DNA of 64,000 nucleotides from Purpureocillium takamizusanense (taxonomy: Eukaryota > Ascomycota > Sordariomycetes > Hypocreales > Ophiocordycipitaceae): assembly GCF_022605165.1 (NCBI RefSeq), contig NC_063069.1, forward strand, positions 5,022,001 to 5,086,000, read 5' to 3'. The position numbers were made by a program, and so were the translations under genes. Of the stretch, positions 34,146-44,990 are shown piece after piece. The notes beneath the pieces are model-generated. The model was given only the letters and a program-made list of their open reading frames with translations, had not been told where the DNA came from and ran no database searches. Numbering within the stretch: position 1 is the stretch's first letter; each line of letters opens with the position of its first letter.

Positions 34146-35658
34146 ATGGGCATCGGCTCGCAGCCCCTGGCCGAGGCGGCCCGCGTGCTGGTCACCCAGG
34201 GTCGTGCGCGCACATTCAGCGCCGCCGCTGCCGCAATGAAGCCCCAGGGCCTCGCGACGTGGTTTCTGGTCAATCAGACCCGTAAGAAGGATCTTTTTCG
34301 ACCACCGGAACCCCTTCCCGTCGCTGACTGCCGGAACGCAGGAATCGCCTTCAACTTGCTGTCGCTGCTGTGCCTGTCCCACGTTTGCCTGCCTAGGTCC
34401 AGGCCGTACACGTCCCAATTCTTGTCGCTGTCTGGATACAACCCCAGCACCGGCAAGTATGCCACGGCCTCGGGAGACCTGTGCTTCGTCGCGTGCTGCG
34501 TCGTGCTGCTGACCGGGCTCCGCGCCGCCGCCATTGACTACCTCCTCGAGCCACTGGGCAGGCGATGGGGCATCGCCAGCAGTAAGGTGGTCACTCGCTT
34601 CGCAGAGCAGGCGTGGCTCGTCATCTTTTGCGGCGTCTCTGGGCCGGTTGGCTTTGTGCGTCTGACTCTCTCTCCCACCCATTGGTGACCATGCCATGGC
34701 TTCAACTCTGGCTGACCGGCTGCTCGCCGCCGCTGCAGTGGCTCTACCGCTCGTCACCCTACTATATGAGCATGACGGCGCTCTGGACCGACTGGCCGGA
34801 TCGCGAGCTGGCCGGCCCGATGAAGGCTTACTTTCTCGCGCAGCTCGCCTTCTGGATCCAACAGATTGTCGTGGTCAACATTGAGACGCGACGGTCGGAC
34901 CACTGGCAGATGATAGGGCATCACGTTGTCACCGTCATGCTGGTGGGTGGTTCGTACGCGTACCATCAGACCAGGGTCGGCAACCTCATCATGGTGCTCA
35001 TGGACACAGTCGAGCTGTTTCTCCCGGTGAGTCGAGCACCCGTGTCCTGCCTGAATCATTCCAAGGCCCCGGGCCGCTAACGTCCATGGAAATGGCGCGC
35101 GGGCAGCTCGCCAAGTGCCTCAAGTACCTGCAGCTCCGCCGGGCGTGCGACGCCACGTTTGTTGTTTTCATGCTGTGGTGGTTCGCGGCCCGGCATGTCC
35201 TCTTCTTGCGCATCTGCTGGAGCATCTACGCCGAGTTGCCGCGCGCCGTGCCGCCCGGTTGCTACGCGGGCGGCATGAACAAGTTGCGAGGTCCGCTGGC
35301 CGTACCGGACGACTGGTCCCACCTGTTCGAACCCTTCTACCAGCCCGAGGGCATTATCTGCTGGTACGATGGCATTCGCTTCGCGTTTCTTGCCAGCCTG
35401 CTGTTCCTGCAGGTTCTGCTGATGATGTGGTTCGTGCTCATCGTACGGGTGGCGGTGCGGGCGCTCCAGGGCGAGGCGGTGGAGGACGACCGCGAGGACG
35501 ACGATTACGATGGCGAAAAGAACGATGGCCAAGGCCAGGACGAAGTCGACGACAGAAACAGCGGCAACAACAGCAAGGACAGGGGCGAGCACGACCGCGT
35601 CGTGCGCGGGCCGGCCGAGATGGCGCGCCAAAGGACCACGAGCGACGAGGCAGAGTGA
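34146..35658 (+). CDS. LAG1: Ceramide synthase, TLC (Lag1) domain
   Basis: Four exons, 34146-34281, 34342-34655, 34739-35026, 35107-35658 (introns 60, 83, 80 nt), 429 aa. It acylates sphingoid bases with acyl-CoA in the ER membrane. The Lag motif is rebuilt across exons 3 and 4: DHWQMIGHHVVTVML (catalytic His pair at about 211-212), the SYAYHQTRVGNLIMVLMD stretch (Asp239) and LFLP joined to LAKCLKYL. Multiple hydrophobic helices span residues 40-330. The position where most Lag1 proteins have a second Asp in the MDxxD pattern is Glu242 here. The last 65 residues are a strongly acidic polar tail. The name is for the family; fungi often have two or three paralogues with different acyl-chain preferences and the sequence alone does not say which this is. 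Confidence 0.93.
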
Positions 35659-36965
35659 CGGGGTCGAGACGGGCCGTTACCAACAGTCGTATGATATACT
35701 CACCTACATTTTTAATGCTAATAACGGGCGAGGCGCAAGGTTGGGTCAGGCAAGAGCCGGATGGGGGAATGGGGCCGCGGGTGGCGGTGTGGGGGTCCCA
35801 GCCCGCCGCTGGCCAGCCAAGACGACGGTTTGTTGAGGCGCGCGGCAACCTGACGGTCACGTCGAGTTATTACATGAAGCATGAGAAACTATACAGCACA
35901 GAACTGTACCTAGAAATGAACAAGATGCCGCGGCGAGTCTGCGACAGTCACAACTAAAGGGAGAAGAGAGGAGAGGGGGAGTTTTGTGATGTTGGTACGC
36001 TGTCGTTGGTGACGTCGCTCTCGGAGCTGACACCGCCATAGCCCAGCCGTGTCATTGGGGGGGGGCGAACGGCGATCAAACCAGCTGACGAGCGAGCCCT
36101 CGATTGGAACGTGGACGCTGCCGGCTGATGATGGGGCTGGAACTTTGCCCCAGCCAGCGCACCCTCCTCCGATCTGGGACCGCTTGGACGGGACGACACC
36201 TGCTGGGAAGCATGACGGATGGGATTTGGCGGCCGTTATGGCCAATTCGCCCCGGAATACGTTTGAGGCAGATCGTGATGCTCGCCGCCCCCCTCCCCCT
36301 CGGCCGTGTCTTGGCTCAATCTGGGCAGGTAGCGAGCCAGCCTGCCAATCTTGCCTATTGTGCGTATGTGCGTGCGTGCAGTGTGCAGGGAGTAGAGGCT
36401 CCATGCGGTCATTCACTGTGATCGGGGGGCGGCGGCCGCATTCTGAAATCATAATTGTTGGCTTTGTCTTGGTGGTCTTTAAGGTCGGGGAGGAAACTGT
36501 CCGGGAAACTGTCTGCAGCCTACGAAGGTGACGTGCGGGTGGATTGGGAATGATGGATATATAGCATCCCTGCCTCGCAAGTCGGAACGTTGTCGTGTAC
36601 TGTGCAACGTGTCTAAGGGAGGTGATGCAGATGGATGAAACGAATACTTTGTTTCCTTTTGAAGCTCACGAAAGACCCTCCGTCGTGAGTGCATCCGTGC
36701 GCAGGAATACACCCTCTGTAGGTAAGTTGTACATATGTCTGTGGACTCTGTGCGCTCTTCGCGGCCCGCTGCGGAACAGATTTTGACAGCACGGAAAGCA
36801 GGGGGCACGACACGGCACCTACATGTATGCACAGAGCCCTCGACGCAACGCACGCGCATGGTTTTTTTTCTATTTATCGAGACAGAATTCTGCGTGCACT
36901 CGCGCGCTTGATGGGGTCCAACCAGAAGCAGCATTATCACAAGAAAACATCATCGACTACGCTTA

Positions 36966-37055
36966 CCCTCAGGCACTTATCAGATCAGTGCTTTCGCCAT
37001 GGGCCGCTTTCCCTCAGGCACTTATCAGATCAGTGCTTTCGCCATGGGCCGCTTT
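36966..37055. repeat. Perfect 45-bp tandem duplication
   Basis: Unit 1 is 36966-37010, unit 2 is 37011-37055, identical base for base (unit begins CCCTCAGGCACTTATC and ends GGGCCGCTTT). 45 bp is 15 codons, and the duplication keeps the plus-strand frame 36823-37059 open. Identity of the copies indicates a recent event. Confidence 0.95.
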
Positions 37056-38621
37056 CTAAGGGCGCCGAGGTACGTGACATTGGGGGGCGGAAGCACGCAG
37101 CTGCCCTCTTCTTTTTCCTTGTCTGCCTGATAAAATGCGAAGATTGTGTGTTATCTTTGTTGTTGAGTTTCTGTTGAGCTTTTTCTGGCATTGTTCCCTC
37201 TGATGCCCGTTTGCACACCGTCATTCTGGAGTGAGTGACGTGGGCGAAGTGCTGCGCCCAGGCTGCCGTGGAGCGATGGAGGCTCCCGGGTGCTGCCGCG
37301 GGGTCCTGGATGGGTGGATGGGTGCCAGTCATGCCCCCTGGTGTGCCCTTCAAGCCTCGGCGAGGTCCTTCTTGATCGTCAGCAGGCACCCCGCGTGGGG
37401 GGGCTGAGCAGCGCGAGCAGCGTCATCGGGAGGACGCCACCCACGATGACCTGACCTGGATGGAGCCTGGGGGCTCCGTGCCGGGTGGCCAAGATGCCGG
37501 CAATCCCTGCTGCAGATGGGAGGCCTGCCTAGTTGGAGCCGGGTTGATGATGACTGGCATGCTGCCGTGCCGCCGTGCCGGCATGCGCCTCAGCCCGCTT
37601 TGTGAGTGCCCAGTGGCCTCGGGCCAGCGATGCCCAGGCAGGCAAGCTACAGTTGGGTTGTATCCCATGACGTTCAGGGCTTCAGGAGAAGAGCGTTATA
37701 GCACTAAGGTTGGTGGCAGCAGTGGAGGAGGGGCTTTTCATCGCGCTAAAAGTCACCTCAACCTTCAACGGGAGTGCTTGGCTCGGCTGTCATGGGGGCT
37801 TCACTGCCAATGCATTGGGTAGCCTCACGCTTCAGCAGTCATCGAAGCCGGCCCACGCTATTGTCCAGGCGGCTGACCGACCTATTGTGGGCGCCTGCAC
37901 AATTGCGCAGGCCCGGGCGTCTTCAACACCACCCGCCGCCGCCCTTTCCACCTGACGCTTCATCTCAGCCCGCTCACTCTCTTCTTCCACCTTTCATCCC
38001 CCGCACACATAAGTCATCTCACTCACCATCCCATCTCTCTCGCTCCGCCGCAACCTTCTGCATCTTCACACTCGCGACGGCATCTTGCCTTTTCCATCTG
38101 CTCGTATACTTTGATCACCAGCTTCCTTTCACCTACGATACTGCTTCTTTGACAGCGCCTGCGGCACGCACAAAATCTACCAGCGACGCGGCATCGTCAG
38201 AAGCATCATCGTCGTCACCATCAATCAGGCGCTGCGCTGCGGCTGCTCCGCCCCTCACTTTCACATTCCTGTCAAGGCGGCTTCATCCCCGCCCTCCCCA
38301 CATCCGGCGGCGGCGGCGGCGTCGAGCACCACGCGTGCGTGCGCCCCCAAGTGGACGGGGAGCCCCCAAAGGCAAGGTCCGAGGCCAAGGTCCGGCCAAC
38401 GCTGCAAAAGCACGCACAGAGTTTACGTACGCCTCCAGACCCAGCTCCAGACATCCCCCCGCTTTTCTGCACCGCTCGGACAGAGAAGGGTCCTTGTCCC
38501 CCGGCACTCGTTCATTTTTTGCCCGTCGCTTTTTCTCACGCTTTGCCTCACAGGACCGACAACGACGGCAGCCACCGCTTTCACGGTCTGTCCTTCATCC
38601 GCAAAAGTCGCCGTCCCGAAA

Positions 38622-38622
<1 letters not shown>

Positions 38623-38652
<30 letters not shown>
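38623..38652. repeat. CTCAGG hexamer repeat, five copies
   Basis: Five perfect copies upstream of the Den1-like ATG. In the open plus frame they would encode a Ser-Gly repeat, but no start codon precedes them, so this is more likely 5' leader. Confidence 0.85.
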
Positions 38653-38654
<2 letters not shown>

Positions 38655-38866
38655 TGCCCACTAGCTCCTCGGGCTCGGACGACTCGCTCATCTCCCCTGC
38701 CGGCCCTGCTCTCTCGGCCGCCGACAACCCCACCACCAGAGCCCAAACTCGCGACAACGGAGCCGCTGGTACCCTCAACCATCACCACCGCTTCGCCGGC
38801 CGTATCGACTTGGCCACCACGACCACTACCTCTGCTCCCGACGCAGCTGGCAAAAATATCGGCAAC

Positions 38867-39901
38867 ATGCCCTTCAGACAGCGCATGGCGCGCCATTTTG
38901 GCGACTCGGTAAGTTGACCCGCCCTACATCCGTTTTATTTCTTCTATCCCGCGCTGGACCCCATTCCGGGCCCGAGCTTGGGGCCAGGCCTGCCTCACAC
39001 ACGCATGTAGTACAACCCGCGCGGTTGTGTATATATGTTCATGCCCCCAGCCCCAGCTCTGTCCCGCCTCAGAGGCCAAGTCATCGCTTTCCGTCATGGA
39101 TCTGCTAACATTTGCTGTTCTTCGACAGCTGTCCCCGGAGAAGCAGTACCTCAGCTACTACGACGTGTGCCTGACCGTTGAAGATGTTAAGATGCTCAAA
39201 AACGACTGGCTCACCGACAACAACATCGCCTTTTGGGAGGAGTATCTCGAGCGCGAGACGCTTTCTCGCTATCCTCAGGCTCACATCGTCCTGCTTCGGC
39301 CTAGCATGTCATTTCTCCTTATGAGGGACCATGATCTCAAGTCCGTCAAGACGGCGCTGCCCGACTTCAACAAGGTCACCCACGTCTTCATGCCCATCAA
39401 TGATAACACCAACCCGAGTCTTCCAGAGGGCGGTAGCCACTGGTCTCTTCTACTCATCTCCGTCCTCGACGGCCTTGCCTTTCACTACGACTCGATGGGC
39501 GGCGTGAATGTCCAGGAGGCACATCTCGCCACCCGCAAGTTCGGTGACATCATGGGCCGCCGATTCCGCTTCATCAATCTGGATGATACTCCCCAGCAGG
39601 AGAATGGCAGCGACTGCGGTGTCTTCGTTTGCCTCCTCATGCGCCACCTCCTGGTGAAGCGCCTTCTCAGCGCCAACGCCCGCGAAAAGGTTTCCATGAG
39701 CATGTCCGGAAAGATGGTCGATAGCAGCGGCGGTCGCAAGGAGATGCTTCGAATCATTGAGAACCTTCGCAAGGAAGGCGAGCGCCGACGATCGTAAGCT
39801 TCCCCAGTCCCGCTCCCGTGACTTACTATTTAATCCTAACTCCCTCTAGGCGAAGCGCGAGCCCTTTTACCAACAACAAGACGCCACCTCGGATTGAATA
39901 G
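38867..39901 (+). CDS. Den1/SENP8-type (Ulp1 C48) cysteine protease
   Basis: Exons 38867-38908, 39129-39793, 39850-39901 (introns 220 and 56 nt), 252 aa ending in TAG. The C48 catalytic triad is intact: His118 in GGSHWSLLL, Asp135 in FHYDSMGG and Cys177 in NGSDCGVFVC, with a Gln in QQENGSDCG for the oxyanion hole. LSPEKQYLSYYDVCLTVED and LLKNDWLTDNNI-type N-terminal elements and the compact size match the deneddylase Den1/NEDP1 (DenA in Aspergillus), which removes NEDD8 from cullins, rather than the larger Ulp1/Ulp2. The C-terminus is RRRSRSASPF...TPPRIE. After the TAG the same frame stays open for a further 314 codons (next feature), which is unusual. The start is the first ATG of the frame. 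Confidence 0.9.
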
Positions 39902-40846
39902 AAAGCGGTCCAGTATGGTCCAGTCACCAATTTTGACCAGTTGTTGAAGAACATCGAGAACGAGCGCCAGGAGGAGAAAATGCAGAAGCGCAAGTCCAAG
40001 CTGGAGCAGGCCCAGCTGAAGAAGCGCATCTCCCCAATCAAGCGCAAGTGGATCATGTTCCAGCCTTTCATCAAGTCGGCGCGCAATCAGAAAGGCATAG
40101 AGAGGCTCGCCAGAAAAAACAGTGGCAGCAGTTCTGAGGGTTACATTGACGGCGTTGACCGAATTGATCGCGCCACCTGGCGTAAGATCCGACGCGAGAT
40201 GCTCATTCAGCGAGGCCTCATCAGCCGGGAGGCTAGACGCGTCCGGACTCGTTCATCGAGCAGACGGTCTTCTCGTCTGTCCACCGAGCAGGTGTCGCCC
40301 AGAGGCACCAGGGACAAGTCCGCCCTTCACGGCGACTCTGGCTCGCCCAAGGGTAAAAAGACGAGCCCCGGAACGGCGGCAGCTGCCAAGAGAGGGGCGG
40401 CCAAGCAGACTGCACCCAAGAAGACGGCGGCGAAGAACTCCACGACCACGGTCCAGACTGATGAGCCAAAGCAGGCCGCTGTCAAGAAGGCTACTGTAAA
40501 GAAGGCACCAGCCAACAAGTCTACGGCTGCTTCCGAGGATGCGGATACAAAGCAGTCCATGAAGCAAACTGCGCGCCGAACCCCCTTGGGCAAAAGGGCC
40601 ATGACTGCGAACAAGACCGCATCTGCTACTCAGCAAACTGAGCCAGAGCAGACCCTGCCCAACCAAGCTCCCGCTAAGGCTCCTGCCAAGCGAGGTGGCA
40701 AGGCGACAACCAAGGCTGCTCCCACCACCAGGGTGGGTGATCAAGGCCCGGCTTCTTCGCCCGGCAAGCCTTCGGCTAAGCGCTCCGCGGACTCCGATGA
40801 CCTGGATGGGCAGGTTCAGAAGCGCGCGAGACGCTCAACTTTTTAG
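39902..40846 (+). CDS. Basic Lys/Ala-rich tail ORF in frame with the Den1-like gene
   Basis: 315 codons (314 residues plus stop at 40844-40846), in exactly the frame of the preceding protease, separated only by the TAG at 39899. It begins KAVQYGPVTNFDQLLKNIE; the first ATG is at 39980, giving 288 aa if translated alone. Residues after about 100 are rich in Lys, Ala, Thr and Pro with repeated AKK/PAKR units like a linker-histone tail, ending KRARRSTF (nuclear localisation likely). There is no room for an ordinary promoter between TAG and ATG (78 nt), and no alternative 3' splice site restores this frame while skipping the TAG. Either the protease has a 314-residue extension by editing or readthrough, or a separate internal transcript encodes a small basic nuclear protein. 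Not recognised as a known family. Confidence 0.55.
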   Translation, partial: KAVQYGPVTNFDQLLKNIENERQEEKMQKRKSKLEQAQLKKRISPIKRKWIMFQPFIKSARNQKGIERLARKNSGSSSEGYIDGVDRIDRATWRKIRREMLIQRGLISREARRVRTRSSSRRSSRLSTEQVSPRGTRDKSALHGDSGSPKGKKTSPGTAAAAKRGAAKQTAPKKTAAKNSTTTVQTDEPKQAAVKKATVKKAPANKSTAASEDADTKQSMKQTARRTPLGKRAMTANKTASATQQTEPEQTLPNQAPAKAPAKRGGKATTKAAPTTRVGDQGPASSPGKPSAKRSADSDDLDGQVQKRARRSTF

Positions 40847-41512
40847 TCTCTCCTCGGTCTTTCGTCCAGGACTCGCCTGAGTTCTAGACGGTCGACGATG
40901 GATGAAAATCAGGCACGACGAGCTCTGTGGCCATTACCAGGCTGGGCTTCTGCCCAGTGCGTGGTGGATTCGAGTTTTTTTCAGCCCCATATGCACGGTG
41001 CCTTGCCGATCTGCAGCTTTTTGTCACGTTGGGCGTTTGTCATTTTTGCTTTTGTGCGCTTGTTATTGCGAGGCGTACGTCGTGGTACTGCATGGTGACG
41101 TGAATGCAAGATGAGTGGAGGTTTTAGCGCCGCGGGTGACGCGACGCGGATTGTGGGGGGACAGAGAGGGAGCATGAGACCCTGGAGAGGTCAATGCATA
41201 CGTGTTGCGGCATGCGCGAGAGCGTGGCGTTGGGACGATGATGTTACGCATGATGAGCCCGATTCAGCACAGTTCAGTAAAGACGGTAGCAATAGAGTTG
41301 ATTGACTACGACGCATCGGTTCCCATGTGAATATGACTAGCTAGCTGAATGCGAACATGTAAAGATTCTTTTCGTGCCAAACGCCGCCAACTCCGTCGAT
41401 GCATAGTTGGTTGAACCACATGGACCATGTCCTTATTCCGTGCCGCAACCCGGCTACCAAAGTCCATCTACCCATCCCCCTTTTCGGGTATCAATCAGAC
41501 GCTGGAACATTT
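40847..41512. other. Convergent intergenic region
   Basis: 665 bp between the converging tail ORF and SLX9. Nothing recognised. Confidence 0.4.
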
Positions 41513-42368
41513 CTACTTTCTGAACGCAGGGTTCTGCTCCATGGTGGAGGAAATGTAGCCTCGCAGGGCCGCCCACCGATTGCCCGTATCGGAGGGATGA
41601 TGTTGCTGCGGTTCTTTGGCACCTTCTGCCACGGCGACATCACCAGCTTTGCCTTTCAACTTGCCAGAGTCCTTGACCCCAGACACAGTGGCCGATGAGC
41701 CCGTCACCGCTGTGGAAGAAGCGTCAGCGGCGGCGGCAGGGCCCGTCGTCTCGGCGAGTTTGGCCATGCTGACGCCAAAGCGGTGCATCTCGCCGCGCAC
41801 GATTCGCTCCTTGCGCTTGAGCGCGCCCTTGGTCATCTTCATGCTGCGGTGGCGGATGCGGCCCGCCCTGGCTGCCTCGCCGGCGTCCCTGCCTTGATCA
41901 TCATCAGCATCGCCACCGCCGCCATCGTCGTCTTGGAGGTCGTCGAGGGCGCTGGCCAGGGCGGAGAGGTTGCCGAGGCGGCTCTTCGCCTCGCGGCTCT
42001 TTTGGCTCTTGCGGCGGGAGACGCGGCCGGAGGAGGAAGAGGTACGGGTGCGGGAATGGGCGGAGGAGTCGGCGACGCGAGAGACGAAGACGGAGCGGCG
42101 GATGGTGCGGCGGTCGCGCTTGGTGGAGAGGAAGGAGTCGGAGACGGCGGCGTCGGGGCGGAAGAGCTTGGAGGGGAGGAGGGGGTGGATGGTGCCGTCG
42201 ACGCGGGCTTGGCGGAGGGCGCGGGCGGAGGGCTTGGAGGAAGAGGAGGAGGCAGTGGGCGGGAGGGGAGCCTAAGTTCAGGGAGGAGGGAGGTCAGCTT
42301 CGGTAGTGAGGTGGTGGTGGTCAGGGATGAGGATGGGGATGGGGATGGGGGCGCTGAAGACGGACCAT
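41513..42368 (-). CDS. SLX9: Ribosome biogenesis protein Slx9
   Basis: Slx9 binds pre-40S particles and helps their export and 18S rRNA processing. The main exon is 42271-41513 (TAG stop). Signatures: the KRDRRTIRRSVFVSRV box, a Ser/Arg-rich stretch, SRLGNLSALASALDDLQDDD (acidic), RIRHRSMKMTKGALKRKERIVRGEM (the Slx9 core) and the C-terminal NRWAALRGYISSTMEQNPAF. Upstream, a consensus acceptor (AACTTAG) abuts the exon. Splicing to the ATG at 42368 with a donor GTCCGT directly after it (94-nt intron 42365-42272) yields MAPLPPTASS, fitting the usual short basic start. Total 253 aa. The protein is certain, but the first exon (only the ATG) is inferred. It is divergent from UBA4. Confidence 0.85.
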
Positions 42369-42902
42369 GATGGCGGGACGACACGAGCTGTGCACTCGGA
42401 GGCGCTAGTGAATTGGTTATGAGAGCAATCAATTGCTGGCGATTATGGTTGTTGTGGTTCGGCACGCGGCTGTCGGAGTGCCTTTGCGGTCGATGGTGAT
42501 GGTGATGCCCAGGTGGTCGTCGTGGAAAGTTTCAAGGTGACTCGGTGAGGGAGGGGCTTCACCTCGGTGAGCGGCTGACTCCACAGGCAGTAGAAATGTC
42601 CATGTCAGTGCTCGGTGGTGGGGCACGGCGCCTGCCGCCGACCGACCGACCGACTGACTGGCCCAGCCGGCTCAGATGGAGGGGCAGCGGGCGACGACCA
42701 AACTTCAAATCATTTCGACTCGGAGGGTTGTGCGGAGGCGTCAAGAGCAGCCACAGATTTCATTTTTATTTTCTATTTCACTGACCGAAAGAAAGCTTTG
42801 CCGCTTCATGCGGTGAGTCGTTTTTTTCTGGCCGGCTGCGGCACGGGAAGACACAGAAGAACAACAAAAAACGTGCGACAGGCAGGCAGGCAGGCAGGCA
42901 GG
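42369..42902. other. Shared divergent promoter of SLX9 and UBA4
   Basis: 534 bp between the two opposed start codons. It should drive both genes. No TATA box; short GGT and GGAT repeats on the SLX9 side, and four CAGG units (GCAGGCAGGCAGGCAGG) immediately before the UBA4 ATG at 42903. Confidence 0.5.
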
Positions 42903-44783
42903 ATGGACGAGGAGAAGAAGAAGACGGACTGCCTGCGCAGAGAGATTGCCGAGCGGGAGAGGGAGCTCGCGGAGCTCCGGGCGCGGCTCGCCGGGGCGGA
43001 ATCCGAAGAGAAGGAGAGGACAGGGGACCAAGGGCGGCATGCTAGGCAGCCCACGGCGGATGGTGATGAAGATGATGACGGGGACGGCGGCCAGCACGGC
43101 GGCAACGGTAACGGCAGCGGCGGCATGCCATGGCGGTGGCCTCTCGAGGAGCACGAGTACGAGCGGTACGGACGGCAGATGATTGTGCCAGGCTTTGGTC
43201 TACAAGGTGCGCGCGACCTTACCCCCCCCCCTTCCGTCCCTCTCCCTTGTCTTCTACAGTATACATCATCCTCTCTATTTCACTGCGTTTGTCGAGCCCT
43301 GCTGACAAAAGCCCACAGCGCAGCTCAGACTCAAGAAGAGCCGGGTGCTCATCGTGGGCGCCGGCGGCCTGGGCTGTCCCGCAGCCGCGTACCTCGCCGG
43401 CGCGGGCGTCGGCACGTTGGGCCTCATCGACGCCGACACGGTGGAGGTGTCGAATCTGCATCGGCAGATTGCGCACGGCACGTCGCGCGTAGGGATGAGC
43501 AAGGTACTGAGCGCCATTACGTATCTGCGCGAGTGAGTTCATTCTTTTGTCTCTTTGAAGTCTTCTTCTTCTGCTTCTTCTTCTTCTTCGGCCTCTTCTT
43601 CTTCGCCGTTCATGATGACGGCTTTACACAGAATAGGGAAAAGAGTCTAAAAGGGAAAAGAGAGAGAAAATGGAGGGAACACAAGAGAGAAAAATAGACA
43701 GCCCCTGACTCACGCAACATCAGACTCAACCCCACCATCACCTACCGCAGCCACGAGGAGCACCTCACGCCGCTCAACGCCCGCGCCATCGTCTCGCAGT
43801 ATGACCTCGTGCTTGACAGCACCGACCACCCCACGTCGCGGTACCTCGTGTCGGACGCGTGCGTCCTGCTCGGCCGCCCGCTCGTCTCCGCCTCAGCCTT
43901 CCAGACGTCGGGCCAGCTCGTCGCCCTCAACAGCCCGCCCGGCCGCGGGCCCTGCTACCGCTGTGTCTTCCCCCGCCCGCCCCCGCCCGAGAGCGTCGTC
44001 GGCTGCGGCGAGGGCGGCATCGTGGGGCCCGTCGTCGGCGTCATGGGCGTGCTGCAGGCCCTTGAGGCTATCCGGATCATCTGCTCAGGCGGCGGGCTCA
44101 ACGGGGAGGAGGGGAAGAAGCCCGCCGCCGCCGCCGCCGCTGCTGATGATGCTACTGCTGCAGCTGCTCACAAAGCAGACAGTGAGACGACAAAAGAGCA
44201 ACGGCAGCAACACCGCAACAAGCCTGCAGAGCACAGGCTGCTCATCTTCAGCGCCATGGGAAGCGACGGCCCCTCCTTCCGGTCCGTCCGCATGAAGGGC
44301 CGGCGCGCCGACTGCTTCGCCTGCTCCGACAAGCGCGGCCTGAGTCTCGAGTTCCTCGAGACATCGGCCGACTACGTGCAGTTCTGCGGCGTCGCGCAGC
44401 CCGTGTCGCTGTTGGCACCTCACGAGCGCGTCTCCGTAGACGAGTACCAAAGCCAGATGCGCATCGCCGCCGAGGGCCCCCATCTCCTCGTCGACGTGCG
44501 GCCCGCTGAGCAGTTTAGCCTCGGCAGCATCCCCGGCGCCGTCAACGTCCCAATCAGCCGCTTCAACCGCGGGGAGCCCCTGCCGGAGCTCGAGGACGCC
44601 GTGGAGAGGGGCGTGCCCGTGTATTTTTTGTGCCGCGTGGGCAACGACTCGCAGATTGCGACGCGCAAGTTCAAAGACCAGTTGGCGCGGGGCCACGGTG
44701 AGGGAGAGGCGTTCGTCGGCGACGTTGCGGGAGGGCTAAAGGCGTGGAGAGACGCCTACGACAGCACGATGCCATTTATATAG
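42903..44783 (+). CDS. UBA4: Uba4/MOCS3: E1-like adenylyltransferase and sulfurtransferase
   Basis: Three exons, 42903-43206, 43319-43532, 43724-44783 (introns 112 and 191 nt), 525 aa. It adenylates and thiocarboxylates Urm1 for tRNA wobble-uridine thiolation and protein urmylation, acting in the cytosol. An N-terminal coiled coil (about 1-40) and an acidic linker precede the ThiF/MoeB-type domain, with [16 protein letters not shown], the ATP loop [19 protein letters not shown] and [13 protein letters not shown]. Zinc pairs CYRC and CFAC are present. The C-terminal rhodanese domain contains [23 protein letters not shown] and the active-site Cys476 in [11 protein letters not shown] low-complexity insert (Ala, Lys, Thr, Gln; about residues 305-345) separates parts of the E1 domain. 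Intron phases restore the reading across all joins. Confidence 0.95.
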
Positions 44784-44990
44784 CTCCGTTATTTGGAAGC
44801 CACAGACACGTCCCAAACAAAATGAAAGGAAAGGAAACTGGAAATACGACTCGTCTCGACAAGGGGAGTTGGCCGTTGTACATGTTTCTGGGATCCTATA
44901 TGCTACAATGAGAGTGTGGGCGTCGCGCCCGTGGAGGCTTCCACCGTTTGATTCAACTACCGTGCCATGCCACCGTCTTGATTATGCTTT
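44784..44990. other. Convergent 3' region
   Basis: 207 bp between the converging ends of UBA4 and PAM17; terminators expected. Confidence 0.35.

Larger units (their letters stand above)
35659..38866. other. Long intergenic region before the Den1-like gene
   Basis: 3.2 kb without a supported gene. It holds the 45-bp tandem duplication (36966-37055) and, near the Den1-like start, a pyrimidine-rich leader (about 37960-38060) and a CTCAGG hexamer repeat. The frame of the Den1-like exon 1 is open upstream for more than 500 bp but contains no ATG before 38867. Confidence 0.5.

Noticed and set aside
38339..38866. N-terminal extension of the Den1-like protease containing a Ser-Gly repeat
   Set aside because: The frame is open but has no ATG before 38867; the repeat is more probably in the 5' leader.
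42903..44783. UBA4 low-complexity Ala/Lys/Gln insert as an intron
   Set aside because: No splice signals; both flanks and the insert stay in frame, and low-complexity inserts are common in fungal proteins.
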